A DNA stretch of 43,830 bases from Mycolicibacterium austroafricanum (GCF_902705885.1 NZ_CACSIP010000001.1:1-43830); one strand, 5' to 3'; positions 23,565 to 33,341 are shown, numbered from the stretch's first letter. Translations and numbers: made by a program. The notes: a model not told the origin generated them from the sequence alone.

Positions 23565-25520
23565 ATGAGTGACGGCGGTAACGCCACTCCTGGCCGTCCC
23601 CTCCCCGGCGACGACGGGACTGACACAACCGACGGTGACTGGCTTACCCGATCACGGCGGCCATCGCCAGACGGCGCGCCGTGGGAACGGACAACCGACC
23701 GTCGTTCCGCCGAAGGCCCCCCTCCCGAACCCGTCACCGTCGCCGACCTGATCGCCAAGATCAACGGTGGCGCCCCTGCCTCGGAGCCCAAACGGCACCG
23801 CGCCGAACCGGTGCCCGACGCCGAACCGTATCCCGAGCTGGACGACCTGGACACCACCGTCCTGCCCGTCACGGCGCTGCCCACATCGGAACTCCCGGAC
23901 CTGACCGGACCGCGGGTTCCGGTCCGCCGCGATCCGCCGAAACCCGACCACCACCGCGCCGTGCTCGTGGGGCGGGTCGCGGCGGCGCTGGTCGCGGTGC
24001 TCGCACTGGTGTTGACCGGCGGCGCCTGGCAATGGCAGTCGTCGAAGAACAACTCGCTCAACCGGGTCTCGGCACTGGACCCGGACTCCCGCGACATCGT
24101 CGACCCCAATGCGCAGTTCGGCGACGAGAACTTCCTCATCGTCGGTGTCGACAGCCGGTTCGGTGAAAACCTCGAGATGGGCGCCGGAACCACCGAGGAC
24201 GCGGCCGGCTCCCGGTCGGACACGATCATGCTGGTCAACATCCCCGCCAACCGGGAACGTGTTGTGGCCGTGTCGTTCCCGCGGGACCTCGAGATCGACC
24301 CGATGGAGTGCGAGCCGTGGGATCCCCAGACCCGCGAGTACGGCCCGATCACCGACGAAGAATCGCCGATGTACGGCATGGAGACCGCCTACACCGAGTA
24401 CAAGCTGAACTCGGCGTTCGCCGTCGGTGGGCCCAAGTGTCTGGTCAAGGTGATCCAGAAGATGTCGGGCCTGCACGTGAACCGTTTCATGGCAGTCGAT
24501 TTCGCCGGATTCTCCAAGATGGTCGACGCCCTCGGCGGGGTCGAGGTGTGCACCACCGCACCGTTGGAGGACTACGAACTCGGCACGGTACTGCCCGTCG
24601 CCGGCCGCCAGATGGTCGACGGCCACACCGCACTGAACTACGTTCGCGCGCGCCAGGTGACCACCGAGAACAACGGCGACTACGGCCGGATCAAGCGACA
24701 GCAGCTGTTCCTGTCGTCGCTGCTGCGTTCGTTGATCTCCAAGGAGACGTTCTTCTCGCTGTCGAAGCTCAACAACGTCGTCAACATGTTCATCGGCGAC
24801 AGCTACGTCGACAACCTGGACACCAAAGACCTCGTCGATCTCGGCCAGTCCGTGCAGGGCGTCTCCGCGGGCCGCATCACGTTCGTCACCGTGCCCACCG
24901 TCGGCTATGCCGACGAGTGGGGCAACGAGGTGCCCCGCACCGATGACATGCGCGCCCTGTTCAGCGCGATCATCAACGATGATCCGCTGCCCGAGGAGCG
25001 CAACGCCGACAACACACCGGTGCCCGGCACGCCGGAGTCGCTGATCAACTCGGCCTCCGGTGAAGCTGTCCCGCACACCGATGACCCCTCCGGACAGGGC
25101 GAGCTCGTGACCGCCGTGGCCACCAACCCCGAGGCGGTCACCGTGCAGGTGTCGAACTCGACGGCCGAGAGCGGGCTCGCGGCCACTGCCGCCGACGCGC
25201 TGCAGGTGCACGGCTTCAACGTCACCACCCCCGACGACTATCCCGGTCCGCTATCGCAGACCACGGTGTTCTTTTCCTCGGGTAACGAAGAAGCCGCCGC
25301 GACCGTCGCCTCGTCGTTCGCCAACCCCACAATCGAACGCGTGACCGGTATGGCCGACGTGGTGCAGGTGGTCCTTGGCAGTGACTTCCAGTCGGTCGAC
25401 GCCCCCGCACCCAGCGGATCGTCGGTGCAGGTTCACGTCATCCGGGGTTCCGCTGACGCAGCCTCGGAGCTCCCGGAGGACCTGTCGGTCACCAATGCTG
25501 CCGACACCACCTGCGAATGA
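23565..25520 (+). CDS. LytR-CpsA-Psr (LCP) cell-wall ligase
   Basis: A 651-residue membrane protein. ATG 23565 has GGAAGG about 12 bases upstream; an in-frame ATG at 23508 without a Shine-Dalgarno would add 19 residues. Layout: disordered Pro-rich cytosolic tail (~130 residues), one membrane span (VAAALVAVLALVLTGGAW), an LCP domain from DENFLIVGVDSRFG through SRSDTIMLVNIPANRERVVA and VSFPRDLEI with the Arg/Asp residues that hold polyprenyl pyrophosphate, and a C-terminal LytR_C domain (VTVQVSNSTAESGLAATAA). LCP enzymes attach arabinogalactan to peptidoglycan in mycobacteria. Orthologous in position to Rv0822c. Confidence 0.9.
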   Translation: MSDGGNATPGRPLPGDDGTDTTDGDWLTRSRRPSPDGAPWERTTDRRSAEGPPPEPVTVADLIAKINGGAPASEPKRHRAEPVPDAEPYPELDDLDTTVLPVTALPTSELPDLTGPRVPVRRDPPKPDHHRAVLVGRVAAALVAVLALVLTGGAWQWQSSKNNSLNRVSALDPDSRDIVDPNAQFGDENFLIVGVDSRFGENLEMGAGTTEDAAGSRSDTIMLVNIPANRERVVAVSFPRDLEIDPMECEPWDPQTREYGPITDEESPMYGMETAYTEYKLNSAFAVGGPKCLVKVIQKMSGLHVNRFMAVDFAGFSKMVDALGGVEVCTTAPLEDYELGTVLPVAGRQMVDGHTALNYVRARQVTTENNGDYGRIKRQQLFLSSLLRSLISKETFFSLSKLNNVVNMFIGDSYVDNLDTKDLVDLGQSVQGVSAGRITFVTVPTVGYADEWGNEVPRTDDMRALFSAIINDDPLPEERNADNTPVPGTPESLINSASGEAVPHTDDPSGQGELVTAVATNPEAVTVQVSNSTAESGLAATAADALQVHGFNVTTPDDYPGPLSQTTVFFSSGNEEAAATVASSFANPTIERVTGMADVVQVVLGSDFQSVDAPAPSGSSVQVHVIRGSADAASELPEDLSVTNAADTTCE

Positions 25521-25540
25521 TGCCGTTTGGGCAGGTGGCA

Positions 25541-25557
25541 TTCACCTTTCGTTCACC
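25541..25557 (+). promoter_or_regulatory. pho-box-like direct repeat upstream of phoU
   Basis: TTCACCTTTCGTTCACC: two TTCACC units 11 bases apart. It matches 15 of 17 bases of the sequence upstream of pstS in the same orientation relative to the gene. This is the form of actinobacterial PHO boxes bound by RegX3/PhoP-type regulators. A TAGGCT -10-like box at 25591-25596 places +1 at or next to the phoU ATG. Confidence 0.55.
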
Positions 25558-25602
25558 GACCAGTTCGTGACGTTCGAGGCGGTCAGCCCGTAGGCTTGCT
25601 CC

Positions 25603-26271
25603 ATGCGAACCGCGTACCACGAGCAATTGGATGCCTTGACCAGCCAGCTTGGCGAGATGTGCGGGCTGGCGGGGGCGGCCATGGAGCGCGCCACTCAGGC
25701 CCTACTGCAGGCCGACCTCGCGCTGGCCGAGCAGGTCATCACCGACCACGATCAGATCGCCGCGATCAGCATCCGCGCCGAGGAGAGCGCGTTTGTCCTT
25801 CTCGCTCTGCAGGCCCCGGTGGCCGGTGACCTGCGCGCCATCGTCAGCTCGATCCAGATCGTCGCCGATGTCGACCGGATGGGCGCGCTCGCACTGCACG
25901 TCGCCAAGATCGCCCGCCGGCGCCACCCCCAGCACGCGCTGCCCGAAGAGGTCAACGGATACTTCGCCGAAATGGGCAGGGTGGCAGTGGAACTCGGCCG
26001 CAGCGCGCAAGAGGTGTTGATCACCCGCGATCCGGAAAAGGCCGCCCGGATCCGCGAAGAAGACGATGCGATGGACGATCTGCACCGGCACCTGTTCACC
26101 GTGTTGATGGACCGCGAATGGAAGCACGGGGTCGCCGCCGCCGTCGATGTGACGTTGCTCGGCCGCTTCTACGAGCGCTTCGCCGATCACGCCGTCGAGG
26201 TGGCTCGCCGCGTGATCTTCCAGGTCACCGGCAGCACGCCCGAGGACACCGAGCTACCTGCGTCGCGCTGA
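25603..26271 (+). CDS. phoU: phosphate transport regulator PhoU (PhoY-type)
   Basis: A 222-residue all-helical protein with two PhoU repeats (around residues 10-105 and 115-210). Metal-cluster-type acidic motifs are visible at EESAF and [12 protein letters not shown]. PhoU links the Pst transporter to the SenX3-RegX3 two-component system, repressing it when phosphate is sufficient. No Shine-Dalgarno precedes the ATG; TAGGCT ends 6 bases upstream, consistent with a leaderless mRNA. It converges on pstB across a strong palindrome. Position corresponds to PhoY2 of M. tuberculosis. Confidence 0.93.
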   Translation: MRTAYHEQLDALTSQLGEMCGLAGAAMERATQALLQADLALAEQVITDHDQIAAISIRAEESAFVLLALQAPVAGDLRAIVSSIQIVADVDRMGALALHVAKIARRRHPQHALPEEVNGYFAEMGRVAVELGRSAQEVLITRDPEKAARIREEDDAMDDLHRHLFTVLMDREWKHGVAAAVDVTLLGRFYERFADHAVEVARRVIFQVTGSTPEDTELPASR

Positions 26272-26284
26272 CCACCACAACGCA

Positions 26285-26314
26285 AACGGCCCTACACAAT
26301 TGTGTAGGGCCGTT
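26285..26314. terminator. bidirectional terminator, 30-bp perfect palindrome
   Basis: The whole 30-base segment is a perfect palindrome centred on AATT, with half-site AACGGCCCTACAC. It folds into a hairpin with a 13-bp stem and a four-base loop. It lies between the convergent phoU and pstB ends. There is no long U-tract on either side, as often in mycobacteria. Confidence 0.7.
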
Positions 26315-26360
26315 GTCGTCAGGCGGACTGCGTCGTCACGCGGTCTCGCCTGCGGGCGGG

Positions 26361-27137
26361 CTATCCGAATCGGCCGGAGATGTAATCCTCAGTGGCCTTC
26401 TGGGTGGGGTTGGAGAAGATCTTCTCGGTTTCGTCGATCTCGACAAGCCGACCCGGCTTGCCGGTGGCCTCGAGGTTGAAGAACGCGGTCTGATCGCTGA
26501 CCCGGGCCGCCTGCTGCATGTTGTGCGTGACGATGACGATCGTGAAATCCTGCTTGAGCTCTGAGATCAGGTCCTCGATCGCCAGCGTGGAGATCGGGTC
26601 GAGCGCCGAGCACGGCTCGTCCATCAACAGCACATCGGGCTGCACGGCAATCGCCCGTGCGATGCACAGCCGTTGCTGCTGACCACCGGACAGACCGCCG
26701 CCGGGCTTGTCGAGTCGGTCCTTGACCTCATTCCACAGGTTGGCACCCTTGAGGGAACGCTCGGCCACCTCGTCCAGGGTCTTCTTGTTGCGACCACCCT
26801 GAAGCTTCAGTCCAGCTACCACGTTGTCTCGAATTGACATGGTAGGGAACGGATTCGGTCGCTGGAAAACCATGCCGATGGTCTTGCGGACGCTCACCGG
26901 GTCGATACCCGAGGCGTAGATGTCCTCGCCGTCCAGTAGTACCGATCCCTCGACCCGGGCACCGGGCAGCACTTCGTGCATCCGGTTGAGGGTGCGCAAC
27001 ACGGTCGACTTGCCGCAGCCCGAGGGGCCGATGAACGCCGTGACGCTGCGCGGCAGCACCGACAGCCCCACATCGGCGACGGCGTGGAACGAGCCGTAGT
27101 AGATGTTCAGATCTTTGAGATCCAGTCGCTTGGCCAT
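26361..27137 (-). CDS. pstB: phosphate ABC transporter ATPase PstB
   Basis: A 258-residue ABC ATPase that powers phosphate import through PstC-PstA. Walker [11 protein letters not shown]-loop around [12 protein letters not shown], signature LSGGQQQR, Walker [14 protein letters not shown], and switch His in IVTHNMQQA are all present. Last gene of the pstS-pstC-pstA-pstB operon, 7 bases after pstA. It is the counterpart of M. tuberculosis phoT by position. Confidence 0.96.
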   Translation of the reverse strand: MAKRLDLKDLNIYYGSFHAVADVGLSVLPRSVTAFIGPSGCGKSTVLRTLNRMHEVLPGARVEGSVLLDGEDIYASGIDPVSVRKTIGMVFQRPNPFPTMSIRDNVVAGLKLQGGRNKKTLDEVAERSLKGANLWNEVKDRLDKPGGGLSGGQQQRLCIARAIAVQPDVLLMDEPCSALDPISTLAIEDLISELKQDFTIVIVTHNMQQAARVSDQTAFFNLEATGKPGRLVEIDETEKIFSNPTQKATEDYISGRFG

Positions 27138-27144
27138 GAGGCTC

Positions 27145-28047
27145 CTAAACTCGGTTCCGCGTCAGGTATCGGTTGATGAATGCAGCGCCGAGGTAAAGCG
27201 CCGCGATGATTGCGATCAGGGTCAACGCGGCGCCCCAGACCCGCAGGACGCCGGCCGCTTCCGGATTGACGAGCTCGGTGAAGATCAGCAGTGGCAGCGA
27301 CGCCATGTTGCCTTCGAAGGCGTCGAAGTTGATCGACCTGCTGTAGCCGACGAGCACCAGTACCGGCGCTGTCTCGCCCATCACCCGGGCGAGTGCGAGC
27401 AGGATGCCGCTGATCATTCCCGGCAACGCCGTGGGCACGACGACCCGCACGATGGTCTTCCACTTCGGAATCCCCAACGCGTACGACGCTTCTCGCAGTT
27501 CGTCAGGGACGAGTTTCAGCATTTCCTCGGTGTTGCGGACCACCACCGGAAGCATCAGCAGCACCAGGGCCAGGGACACCGCGAAGGCGCTCTGCTCGAA
27601 TCCGAGGGTCGCGATCCACAGCGCGAAGATGAAGAGCGCTGCCACGATCGAGGGCACCCCGGCGAGGATGTCGACCATGAACGTGGTGACCTTCGCGAGC
27701 CGGCCCCCGCCGTATTCGACCAGGTACACCGCGGCCATGACGCCCAACGGCACCGAGAGGAGCGCGGCGATCGCCGCTTGGATCAGGGTGCCGTAGATCG
27801 CGTGGTAGACACCGCCGGCCATCTGCTCCGGCAACACTCCGGATAGCGAGTTGGTCCACCATGTCGACGAGAGGACCGCGGTGATGCCCTTGGCGACCAC
27901 GGTGTAGATGAGCCAGACCAACGGGATCATCGCCAGCACGAACGCCGCGGTGAACAGTGCGGTGGCGATCCGATTCTTGAGCTTTCGACTGGTGCTGACC
28001 GGGTGAAAGGTGGGCCCTTTCACCGCGTGGTCGAGTGTTGCCGTCAT
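27145..28047 (-). CDS. pstA: phosphate ABC transporter permease PstA
   Basis: A 300-residue permease. ATG 28047 overlaps the pstC stop (ATGA); a longer upstream frame is rejected because it lies in pstC. Six membrane spans are visible, the first being [19 protein letters not shown]. The ABC-contact loop is [20 protein letters not shown] (EAA motif). It forms the inner-membrane channel with PstC. Confidence 0.94.
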   Translation of the reverse strand: MTATLDHAVKGPTFHPVSTSRKLKNRIATALFTAAFVLAMIPLVWLIYTVVAKGITAVLSSTWWTNSLSGVLPEQMAGGVYHAIYGTLIQAAIAALLSVPLGVMAAVYLVEYGGGRLAKVTTFMVDILAGVPSIVAALFIFALWIATLGFEQSAFAVSLALVLLMLPVVVRNTEEMLKLVPDELREASYALGIPKWKTIVRVVVPTALPGMISGILLALARVMGETAPVLVLVGYSRSINFDAFEGNMASLPLLIFTELVNPEAAGVLRVWGAALTLIAIIAALYLGAAFINRYLTRNRV

Positions 28048-29096
28048 CCTCCGCTGACCCTTCCGCCGGCCGCGGCCCGGGCCAGCGCGTTGACGACGAA
28101 TGTCAGCGCGAAGAGCACGAAGCCGGCGGCGATGTATGCCCCGGTGGGCAGTGGTGCGCTGAACTCCGCTGCCGCAGAAGCAATTTTCGAGGCGAACGTG
28201 TACCCGCCGTCGAACAGTGACCATGTCCCGGCCTGCGCGGCGGTGCGCAGGATGATCAGGATGGCGATGGTCTCACCGAGCGCACGTCCCAGACCGAGCA
28301 TGGACGCCGCGATCATGCCGCTGCGGCCGTACGGGAAGACCGTCATCCGCACGACTTCCCACTTGGTCGCGCCGAGAGCCTGCGCAGCCTCGACGTGGCC
28401 CCGTGGGGTGAGAGCAAACACTTCGCGGGTCACCGAGGTGATGATCGGCAGGATCATCACCGCCAGCACGATGCCCGCGGTGAAGATGGTTCCGCCACCC
28501 GCTAGCGACACGTTGCCGTCAGAGAACAGGAAGAACCATCCGAGATTGTCGTTGAGGACCGTCGCGACCGGGGTGAGCCAGGGCGCGAGTACGAAGATCC
28601 CCCAGAGACCGAACACGATCGACGGCACCGCGGCGAGCAGGTCGACCAGCATGGCGAACGGCCGCGCCAACTGCTTCGGCGCGTAATTGGTCAGGAACGC
28701 CGCGATCCCGACGGCGACCGGAACGGCGATCACCAGCGCGAACAGCGAGCTGAGCACGGTGACCTGGAAGAGGTCGCGGATGCCGAAGCGCAGATTGTCG
28801 GAGTCGTTGGTGACGAACTCGGTACTGGTGAGGAAGTTGGCCTCGTTGGCCTGCAGCGACGGGATCGCCTTGATGATCAGGAAGAGCGCCATCAGCGCGA
28901 TCGCGCCGATGATGGTGGCGCCGGCGGCGACCGCGAGGGACTTGAAAACGGTATCGCCCCAGCGTCCATCGCCCCGCCTCAACGCCGACCCGGTCGCAGG
29001 TTTGGTGGGCATCTCGGGAGTATCCCCGATCTGCTGTGGGCTCGCCGTAGTTGGCGACGAGCCCACAGCGGTCGAGTCAGGTGGTGTGACTGCCAT
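28044..29096 (-). CDS. pstC: phosphate ABC transporter permease PstC
   Basis: A 350-residue permease with an N-terminal extension of about 45 hydrophilic residues before the first span ([19 protein letters not shown]). The EAA loop is [21 protein letters not shown]. It partners PstA in phosphate import. Start is 16 bases after pstS, stop overlaps pstA. Highly hydrophobic, six spans. Confidence 0.94.
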   Translation of the reverse strand: MAVTPPDSTAVGSSPTTASPQQIGDTPEMPTKPATGSALRRGDGRWGDTVFKSLAVAAGATIIGAIALMALFLIIKAIPSLQANEANFLTSTEFVTNDSDNLRFGIRDLFQVTVLSSLFALVIAVPVAVGIAAFLTNYAPKQLARPFAMLVDLLAAVPSIVFGLWGIFVLAPWLTPVATVLNDNLGWFFLFSDGNVSLAGGGTIFTAGIVLAVMILPIITSVTREVFALTPRGHVEAAQALGATKWEVVRMTVFPYGRSGMIAASMLGLGRALGETIAILIILRTAAQAGTWSLFDGGYTFASKIASAAAEFSAPLPTGAYIAAGFVLFALTFVVNALARAAAGGRVSGG

Positions 29097-29112
29097 GGGT
29101 GTGGATGTCTAC

Positions 29113-30243
29113 CTAGGTTGTCGCGTTGATGGCGTCAACAGCCTCGGTCAGGCGCGTCTTGAACGCCTCGGGCACCGGGATGTAGCCGTTCTCCTCGAGC
29201 CCGTTCTGCCCGTTGCCCAGCGCCGAGTGCATGAACGCCTTGACCGCGGTGGCCACCTCGGGATCCGGGTACTGCGAGCACACGATCTCGTATGCGGCAA
29301 GCACGATCGGATACGAACCCGGCTCGGTGGGCATGTAAAACGACGTGGTGTCGAGCACCAGGTCGTTACCCTCGCCCTTGAACTTGACGCCGTCGATGGC
29401 CTTGCCCGCCGTCTCCACGCTCAGCTCGACCGGCTCCGGTCCTGCCGAGGTGACGATGTCGGCGATGGCCAGGTTCTGCGCCTTGGCGAACGACCATTCG
29501 TTGTAGGTGATGGAACCCGGCGTGCTCGCGATCGCCGCCGAGGTACCCTCGTTGCCCTTCGCGCCCTCGCCGACGCCGCCGGCGAACGACTTGCCTGCAC
29601 CCTTGCCCCATGCGCCCTCGGACGCCGCATCCAGGTACTGCTGGAAGTTGTCGGTGGTGCCCGACTCGTCGCTGCGGAAGAGCACAGTGATCGGTTCGGC
29701 GGGCAGACTGGCGCCCTCGTTCAATGCGGCGATCTCCGGCGCGTCCCAGGTGGCGACGGTGCCGTTGAAGATCTTGGCCAGGGTGGGTCCGTCGAGGACG
29801 AGGTTGTCCGCACCCTCGAGGTTGTAGGTGATCGCGATCGGGCCGAAGACAGCAGGCAGGTTCCACGCCTCACTGCCACCGCAACGCTCCGCGGCCCGCT
29901 CGACCTCACCCTTCTCCGCGTTCAGCGGCGAGTCCGACCCACCGAAGTCGGTCTGCCCGCCGAGGAACTCAGAGACCCCGGCACCGGACCCGCTGGAGGT
30001 GTAGTCCAGCGTGTAGCCGGGGCAGTCCTGCTCGTAGGCGTTGATGAAGCGGGTCATCGCGTTGGCCTGTGCGGACGAGCCACTGGCCTTCAGTGACTCC
30101 TTGCCACCGCATTCCCCCGCGGGAGCAGATCCGGTGTCGCCCGAGTCCGAGGCGGTCGTGTTGTTGTCACTACCGCACGCTGACAGCAACAGGGTGCCGG
30201 CGGCAAGCACGCCGAGCGCGGCACCAGTTCGTTTGGCCTTCAC
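29113..30243 (-). CDS. pstS: phosphate-binding lipoprotein PstS
   Basis: A 376-residue periplasmic phosphate-binding lipoprotein. Signal peptide [20 protein letters not shown], lipobox LSAC, then a Ser/Thr/Asp-rich spacer. Ligand-loop residues are typical: [21 protein letters not shown] (phosphate-binding Ser/Gly), FGGSDSPLN and [13 protein letters not shown]. It captures phosphate for PstC-PstA-PstB; arsenate is a close analogue and a known adventitious substrate. It is first in the operon with a pho-box-like repeat about 110 bases upstream, and next to the arsenic island. Confidence 0.96.
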   Translation of the reverse strand: MKAKRTGAALGVLAAGTLLLSACGSDNNTTASDSGDTGSAPAGECGGKESLKASGSSAQANAMTRFINAYEQDCPGYTLDYTSSGSGAGVSEFLGGQTDFGGSDSPLNAEKGEVERAAERCGGSEAWNLPAVFGPIAITYNLEGADNLVLDGPTLAKIFNGTVATWDAPEIAALNEGASLPAEPITVLFRSDESGTTDNFQQYLDAASEGAWGKGAGKSFAGGVGEGAKGNEGTSAAIASTPGSITYNEWSFAKAQNLAIADIVTSAGPEPVELSVETAGKAIDGVKFKGEGNDLVLDTTSFYMPTEPGSYPIVLAAYEIVCSQYPDPEVATAVKAFMHSALGNGQNGLEENGYIPVPEAFKTRLTEAVDAINATT

Positions 30244-30351
30244 GAAGCTCCTTCAAAGACGGGATACGGGGAGACGCACGTCGCGTCGAGCAGAACTCTC
30301 GCTGCTCGGCTGTGAACCTAAGGGCTGCCCGTGAATCAGCGCCCTACGGAT

Positions 30352-30370
30352 GGTGAACGAGAGATGAACC
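30352..30370 (-). promoter_or_regulatory. pho-box-like direct repeat upstream of pstS
   Basis: In pstS orientation: GGTTCATCTCTCGTTCACC. TTCAT and TTCACC units are 11 bases apart, 15 of 17 bases identical to the phoU element. Located about 110 bases before the pstS start. Expected to bind a phosphate-starvation regulator (RegX3 type); not demonstrated. Confidence 0.5.
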
Positions 30371-30420
30371 GGCATCGGGGGTGAGACGACGATCTCGCCA
30401 CAGGGGTTGACCTGACCAAT

Positions 30421-30444
30421 TTGACTCAGTAACTATTGAGTCAA
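30421..30444 (+). promoter_or_regulatory. ArsR operator overlapping the start codon
   Basis: Perfect inverted repeat TTGACTCA-N8-TGAGTCAA, whose last base is the A of the ATG at 30444. Size and symmetry fit a dimeric ArsR site. Binding would block initiation directly and autoregulate the fusion gene. Confidence 0.6.
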
Positions 30445-31121
30445 TGTCTGTTGAGCTGAATTCGAGTGCGGCGGATCGCGCTGTTGTTTTTGCGGCGCTC
30501 GCCGACCCCGCCAGGCTGGCAATCGTCGATCATCTGATGGTGGCGGATGCTTCCCCGTCGGAACTGAGCGCTGTCCTGGGCATCCCGTCAAACCTGCTGG
30601 CCCATCATCTGGGTGTGCTCAAGAAGAGCCGGCTCGTCCGACAGAGCCGCTCGGAAGCCGACGGCCGCCGCACCTACCTGCGCCTCGACCACGCCGTCCT
30701 GGAGGCGCTGGTGCCAACCGGACACCAGCGGGCCGATCGCGTGGTGTTCGTGTGCACGCAGAACTCCGCTCGCAGCCAACTCGCCGCAGCCATCTGGAAC
30801 CGGCGCAGCGAAGTGCCCGCCACCTCCGCCGGCACTCACCCAGCCACGCAGATCCATCCCGGGGCGCTGTCCGCCGCCCGCCGCCACCACCTACACCTGC
30901 GCCCGCAGATCCCGCGTTATCTCGGTGACGTGCTGGCAGTCGGCGATCTCGTCGTCGCAGTCTGCGACAACGCCCACGAGGAGCTACCCGCTGAACTCAC
31001 CCGCCTGCACTGGTCGGTCGCCGACCCCACCCGTACCGAGCGGGCCGGTGCCTTTGATGCGGCCGTCCACGACCTCACCGAACGAATTCACCATCTCGCG
31101 CCCATGTTGAAGACCGCCTGA
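30444..31121 (+). CDS. ArsR regulator fused to LMW-PTP arsenate reductase domain
   Basis: A 225-residue fusion. Residues 1-90: winged HTH of the ArsR family (ALADPARLAIVDHL, NLLAHHLGVLKKSRLV, EADGRRTYLRL). Residues 95-225: low-molecular-weight phosphatase-like arsenate reductase with P-loop VFVCTQNSARSQLA (Cys104 to Arg110) and a C-terminal Asp in VADPTRT. No CVC arsenite site is visible in the HTH part, unlike the two other ArsR proteins of the island. First gene of the arsenic island; its ATG lies on the operator palindrome, so the regulator is probably made without a Shine-Dalgarno. The fusion could sense arsenate or its product through the reductase domain; this is inference. Confidence 0.85.
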   Translation: MSVELNSSAADRAVVFAALADPARLAIVDHLMVADASPSELSAVLGIPSNLLAHHLGVLKKSRLVRQSRSEADGRRTYLRLDHAVLEALVPTGHQRADRVVFVCTQNSARSQLAAAIWNRRSEVPATSAGTHPATQIHPGALSAARRHHLHLRPQIPRYLGDVLAVGDLVVAVCDNAHEELPAELTRLHWSVADPTRTERAGAFDAAVHDLTERIHHLAPMLKTA

Positions 31122-31135
31122 CAAGGAGAACCGCC

Positions 31136-31813
31136 ATGACCGACCACCTCGCCCCAGCCGCCCATCCGCACTTGCGACGCGACCTGTCCATCGACCAGAA
31201 ACTGGCGATGAAGTCTGCGGCGACCCAGTTGGAGAAGGAGTTCGACGGCATCTACGGTGTCGAGACCATAGAACGCTTCCTGCATTCGTCCTACGACCAG
31301 TTTGCCGGTCGCGCAAGCGTCCCGAACTTCCTTCCACTACTCGCCGAACGTTTTGCCCGGCAACGCCTTCGAGCCTTGGCCAAGGTCGAGGGCAAGCACC
31401 ACGACGGCAAGCCGACCGTACTGTTCCTCTGCACCCACAACGCCGGACGGTCGCAGATGGCGATGGGCTTCTTCACTCAGATGGCGGGTGACGCCGCCGT
31501 CGCGTGGTCCGGTGGCTCCGAACCCGGCAACGAGGTCAACCCGGCGGCGGTCGCGGCCATGGCCGAGCGCGGCATCGACATCTCCCGCGAGTACCCGAAG
31601 CCGTGGACCGATGAGATCGTGCGCGCGGCCGATGTGATCATCACGATGGGTTGCGGCGACGCCTGCCCGGTGTTCCCCGGGCTTCGCTACGAAGAATGGA
31701 AGCTCGACGATCCGGCCGGCCAGAGCGTGGAGGACGTCAGGCCGATCCGCGACGACATCGAGGAACGTGTGCGCAGACTGCTCGCCGAACTCGACGTCCC
31801 CGTCCTCGGCTGA
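31136..31813 (+). CDS. arsC: arsenate reductase (mycothiol-dependent type)
   Basis: A 225-residue protein with CAAGGAG 6-8 bases before its ATG. Residues 1-85: a helical N-terminal domain (IDQKLAMKSAATQLEKEFDG, then VETIERFLHSSYDQFAG) typical of the longer actinobacterial ArsC proteins. Residues 93-220: LMW-PTP-fold reductase, LFLCTHNAGRSQMAMG (Cys99, Arg105), with an additional TMGCGDACPVFPG carrying two Cys. In actinobacteria such enzymes form an arsenate-mycothiol adduct that mycoredoxin resolves. Fourteen bases after the ArsR-ArsC fusion; likely same operon. Confidence 0.85.
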   Translation: MTDHLAPAAHPHLRRDLSIDQKLAMKSAATQLEKEFDGIYGVETIERFLHSSYDQFAGRASVPNFLPLLAERFARQRLRALAKVEGKHHDGKPTVLFLCTHNAGRSQMAMGFFTQMAGDAAVAWSGGSEPGNEVNPAAVAAMAERGIDISREYPKPWTDEIVRAADVIITMGCGDACPVFPGLRYEEWKLDDPAGQSVEDVRPIRDDIEERVRRLLAELDVPVLG

Positions 31814-31850
31814 CCGGTTTCGACGGCGCGCAGTTTGTCCATGGGTTAGA

Positions 31851-31871
31851 TATCTGTCAATATAGACAAAT
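31851..31871 (+). promoter_or_regulatory. ArsR-type inverted repeat before arsR-acr3
   Basis: ATCTGTC-N6-GACAAAT, one mismatch from perfect symmetry, ending on the ATG of the arsR gene at 31870. A TAGATAT box lies just upstream (31847). Arrangement mirrors the operator at 30421. Confidence 0.5.
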
Positions 31872-32250
31872 GTCGAAGTCATCTCTTCTGCGCGCCGACG
31901 AGTCCATCGGCCGAACAGCACTCGACGAAACCGCCTGCGTACCTCTTGCCCGGATGTTCAAAGCTCTCGGCGACCCGGTCCGGTTACGCCTGCTGAGCCT
32001 GATCGCCAGCCATCCGGGTGGCGAAGCGTGTGTGTGCGACATCTCCGCAACGTTCGACCTGTCCCAACCGACGATTTCCCACCATCTCAAGGTGCTTAGG
32101 TCCGCCGGAATCCTGGATAGCGAACGACGCGGCTCCTGGGTCTACTACCGGGCCATTCCCGAAGCGCTGCACCAGCTTTCGATGATTCTCCAGATCGAAG
32201 GCGGAATCCCGACAACATCTGACGCCTGCATCGAGGAGATTGTGCGATGA
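31870..32250 (+). CDS. arsR: ArsR-family arsenite-responsive repressor
   Basis: A 126-residue winged-HTH repressor. The ATG at 31870 directly follows an inverted repeat; a longer upstream frame overlaps arsC and is rejected. HTH core: FKALGDPVRLRLLSLIASHP, ISATFDLSQPTISHHLKVLR, RRGSWVYYR. EACVCDIS provides the C-x-C arsenite site in the recognition-helix region, as in ArsR of the R773 type. Stop overlaps the acr3 ATG (ATGA). It should release DNA upon As(III) or Sb(III) binding. Confidence 0.9.
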   Translation: MSKSSLLRADESIGRTALDETACVPLARMFKALGDPVRLRLLSLIASHPGGEACVCDISATFDLSQPTISHHLKVLRSAGILDSERRGSWVYYRAIPEALHQLSMILQIEGGIPTTSDACIEEIVR

Positions 32251-33341
32251 GCACCCCCACCACCGCCGACCATCCCGCAGTGGTCAAGAAGCTCTCCACC
32301 CTGGATCGGCTGTTGCCGCTGTGGATCGGCTTGGCCATGGTCGCGGGGTTGCTATTCGGCCGAATGATCCCCGGTCTCGGCGAGGCGTTGAGTGCAGTGG
32401 AGTTCGACGGGGTTTCGCTCCCCATCGCCATCGGCCTGCTCGTCATGATGTACCCGGTACTGGCCAAGGTCCGCTACGACCGACTCGACACCGTTACTGG
32501 TGACCGCAGACTGCTGGTGTCGTCACTGGTGCTGAACTGGGTGTTCGGTCCGGCGTTGATGTTCGCGTTGGCGTGGCTGATGCTTCCGGACCTGCCGGAG
32601 TACCGCACCGGCCTGATCATCGTCGGCCTCGCCCGCTGCATCGCGATGGTGATCATCTGGAACGATCTGGCATGTGGTGACCGGGAGGCCGCCGCCGTGC
32701 TCGTCGCGATCAACTCGGTGTTCCAGGTGTTCATGTTCGCGGTCCTGGGCTGGTTCTATCTTTCGGTGCTGCCGGGTTGGCTCGGACTCGAGCAGACCAC
32801 GATCGACACCTCGGTGTGGCAGATCGCCAAGTCGGTGCTCATCTTCCTCGGGATTCCACTGCTGGCCGGATACCTGACCCGGCGGTTCGGCGAGAAGGCC
32901 AAGGGTCGCGAGTGGTACGAGAGCACGTTCCTGCCCAGGATCGGGCCGTGGGCGCTCTACGGATTGCTGTTCACCATCGTGATTCTCTTTGCGCTGCAAG
33001 GCGACCAGATCATCTCCAGCCCGTGGGACGTCGCACGGATCGCGCTGCCGCTGCTGGCCTACTTCGCCATCATGTGGGGCGGTGGCTTCGTCCTCGGTGC
33101 CGTGATCGGTTTGGGCTACGACCGCACGACCACTCTTGCGTTCACCGCCGCCGGCAACAACTTCGAGTTGGCGATCGCGGTCGCCATTGCCACCTTCGGG
33201 GTGACCTCCGGGCAGGCCCTGGCCGGGGTCGTCGGTCCGCTGATCGAAGTGCCCGTGTTGGTGGCTCTGGTGTACGTGTCGCTGGCGCTCAGAGGGCGCT
33301 TCGCGCAACGTGATTCCACCGTGATCGAGACGAAACCGTGA
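32247..33341 (+). CDS. acr3: Acr3-type arsenite efflux permease
   Basis: A 364-residue ten-span membrane protein of the ACR3/BART superfamily that exports arsenite. Conserved features: LIIVGLARCIAMVIIWNDLA with Cys131, DREAAAVLVAINSVFQ, and AAGNNFELAIAVAIATFG with Glu307; the equivalent Cys and Glu are needed in characterised Acr3 proteins. Coupled to arsR (ATGA) and to the next reductase-like gene (GTGA). With ArsA encoded downstream, it may work alone on proton motive force or with the ATPase. Confidence 0.94.
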   Translation: MSTPTTADHPAVVKKLSTLDRLLPLWIGLAMVAGLLFGRMIPGLGEALSAVEFDGVSLPIAIGLLVMMYPVLAKVRYDRLDTVTGDRRLLVSSLVLNWVFGPALMFALAWLMLPDLPEYRTGLIIVGLARCIAMVIIWNDLACGDREAAAVLVAINSVFQVFMFAVLGWFYLSVLPGWLGLEQTTIDTSVWQIAKSVLIFLGIPLLAGYLTRRFGEKAKGREWYESTFLPRIGPWALYGLLFTIVILFALQGDQIISSPWDVARIALPLLAYFAIMWGGGFVLGAVIGLGYDRTTTLAFTAAGNNFELAIAVAIATFGVTSGQALAGVVGPLIEVPVLVALVYVSLALRGRFAQRDSTVIETKP

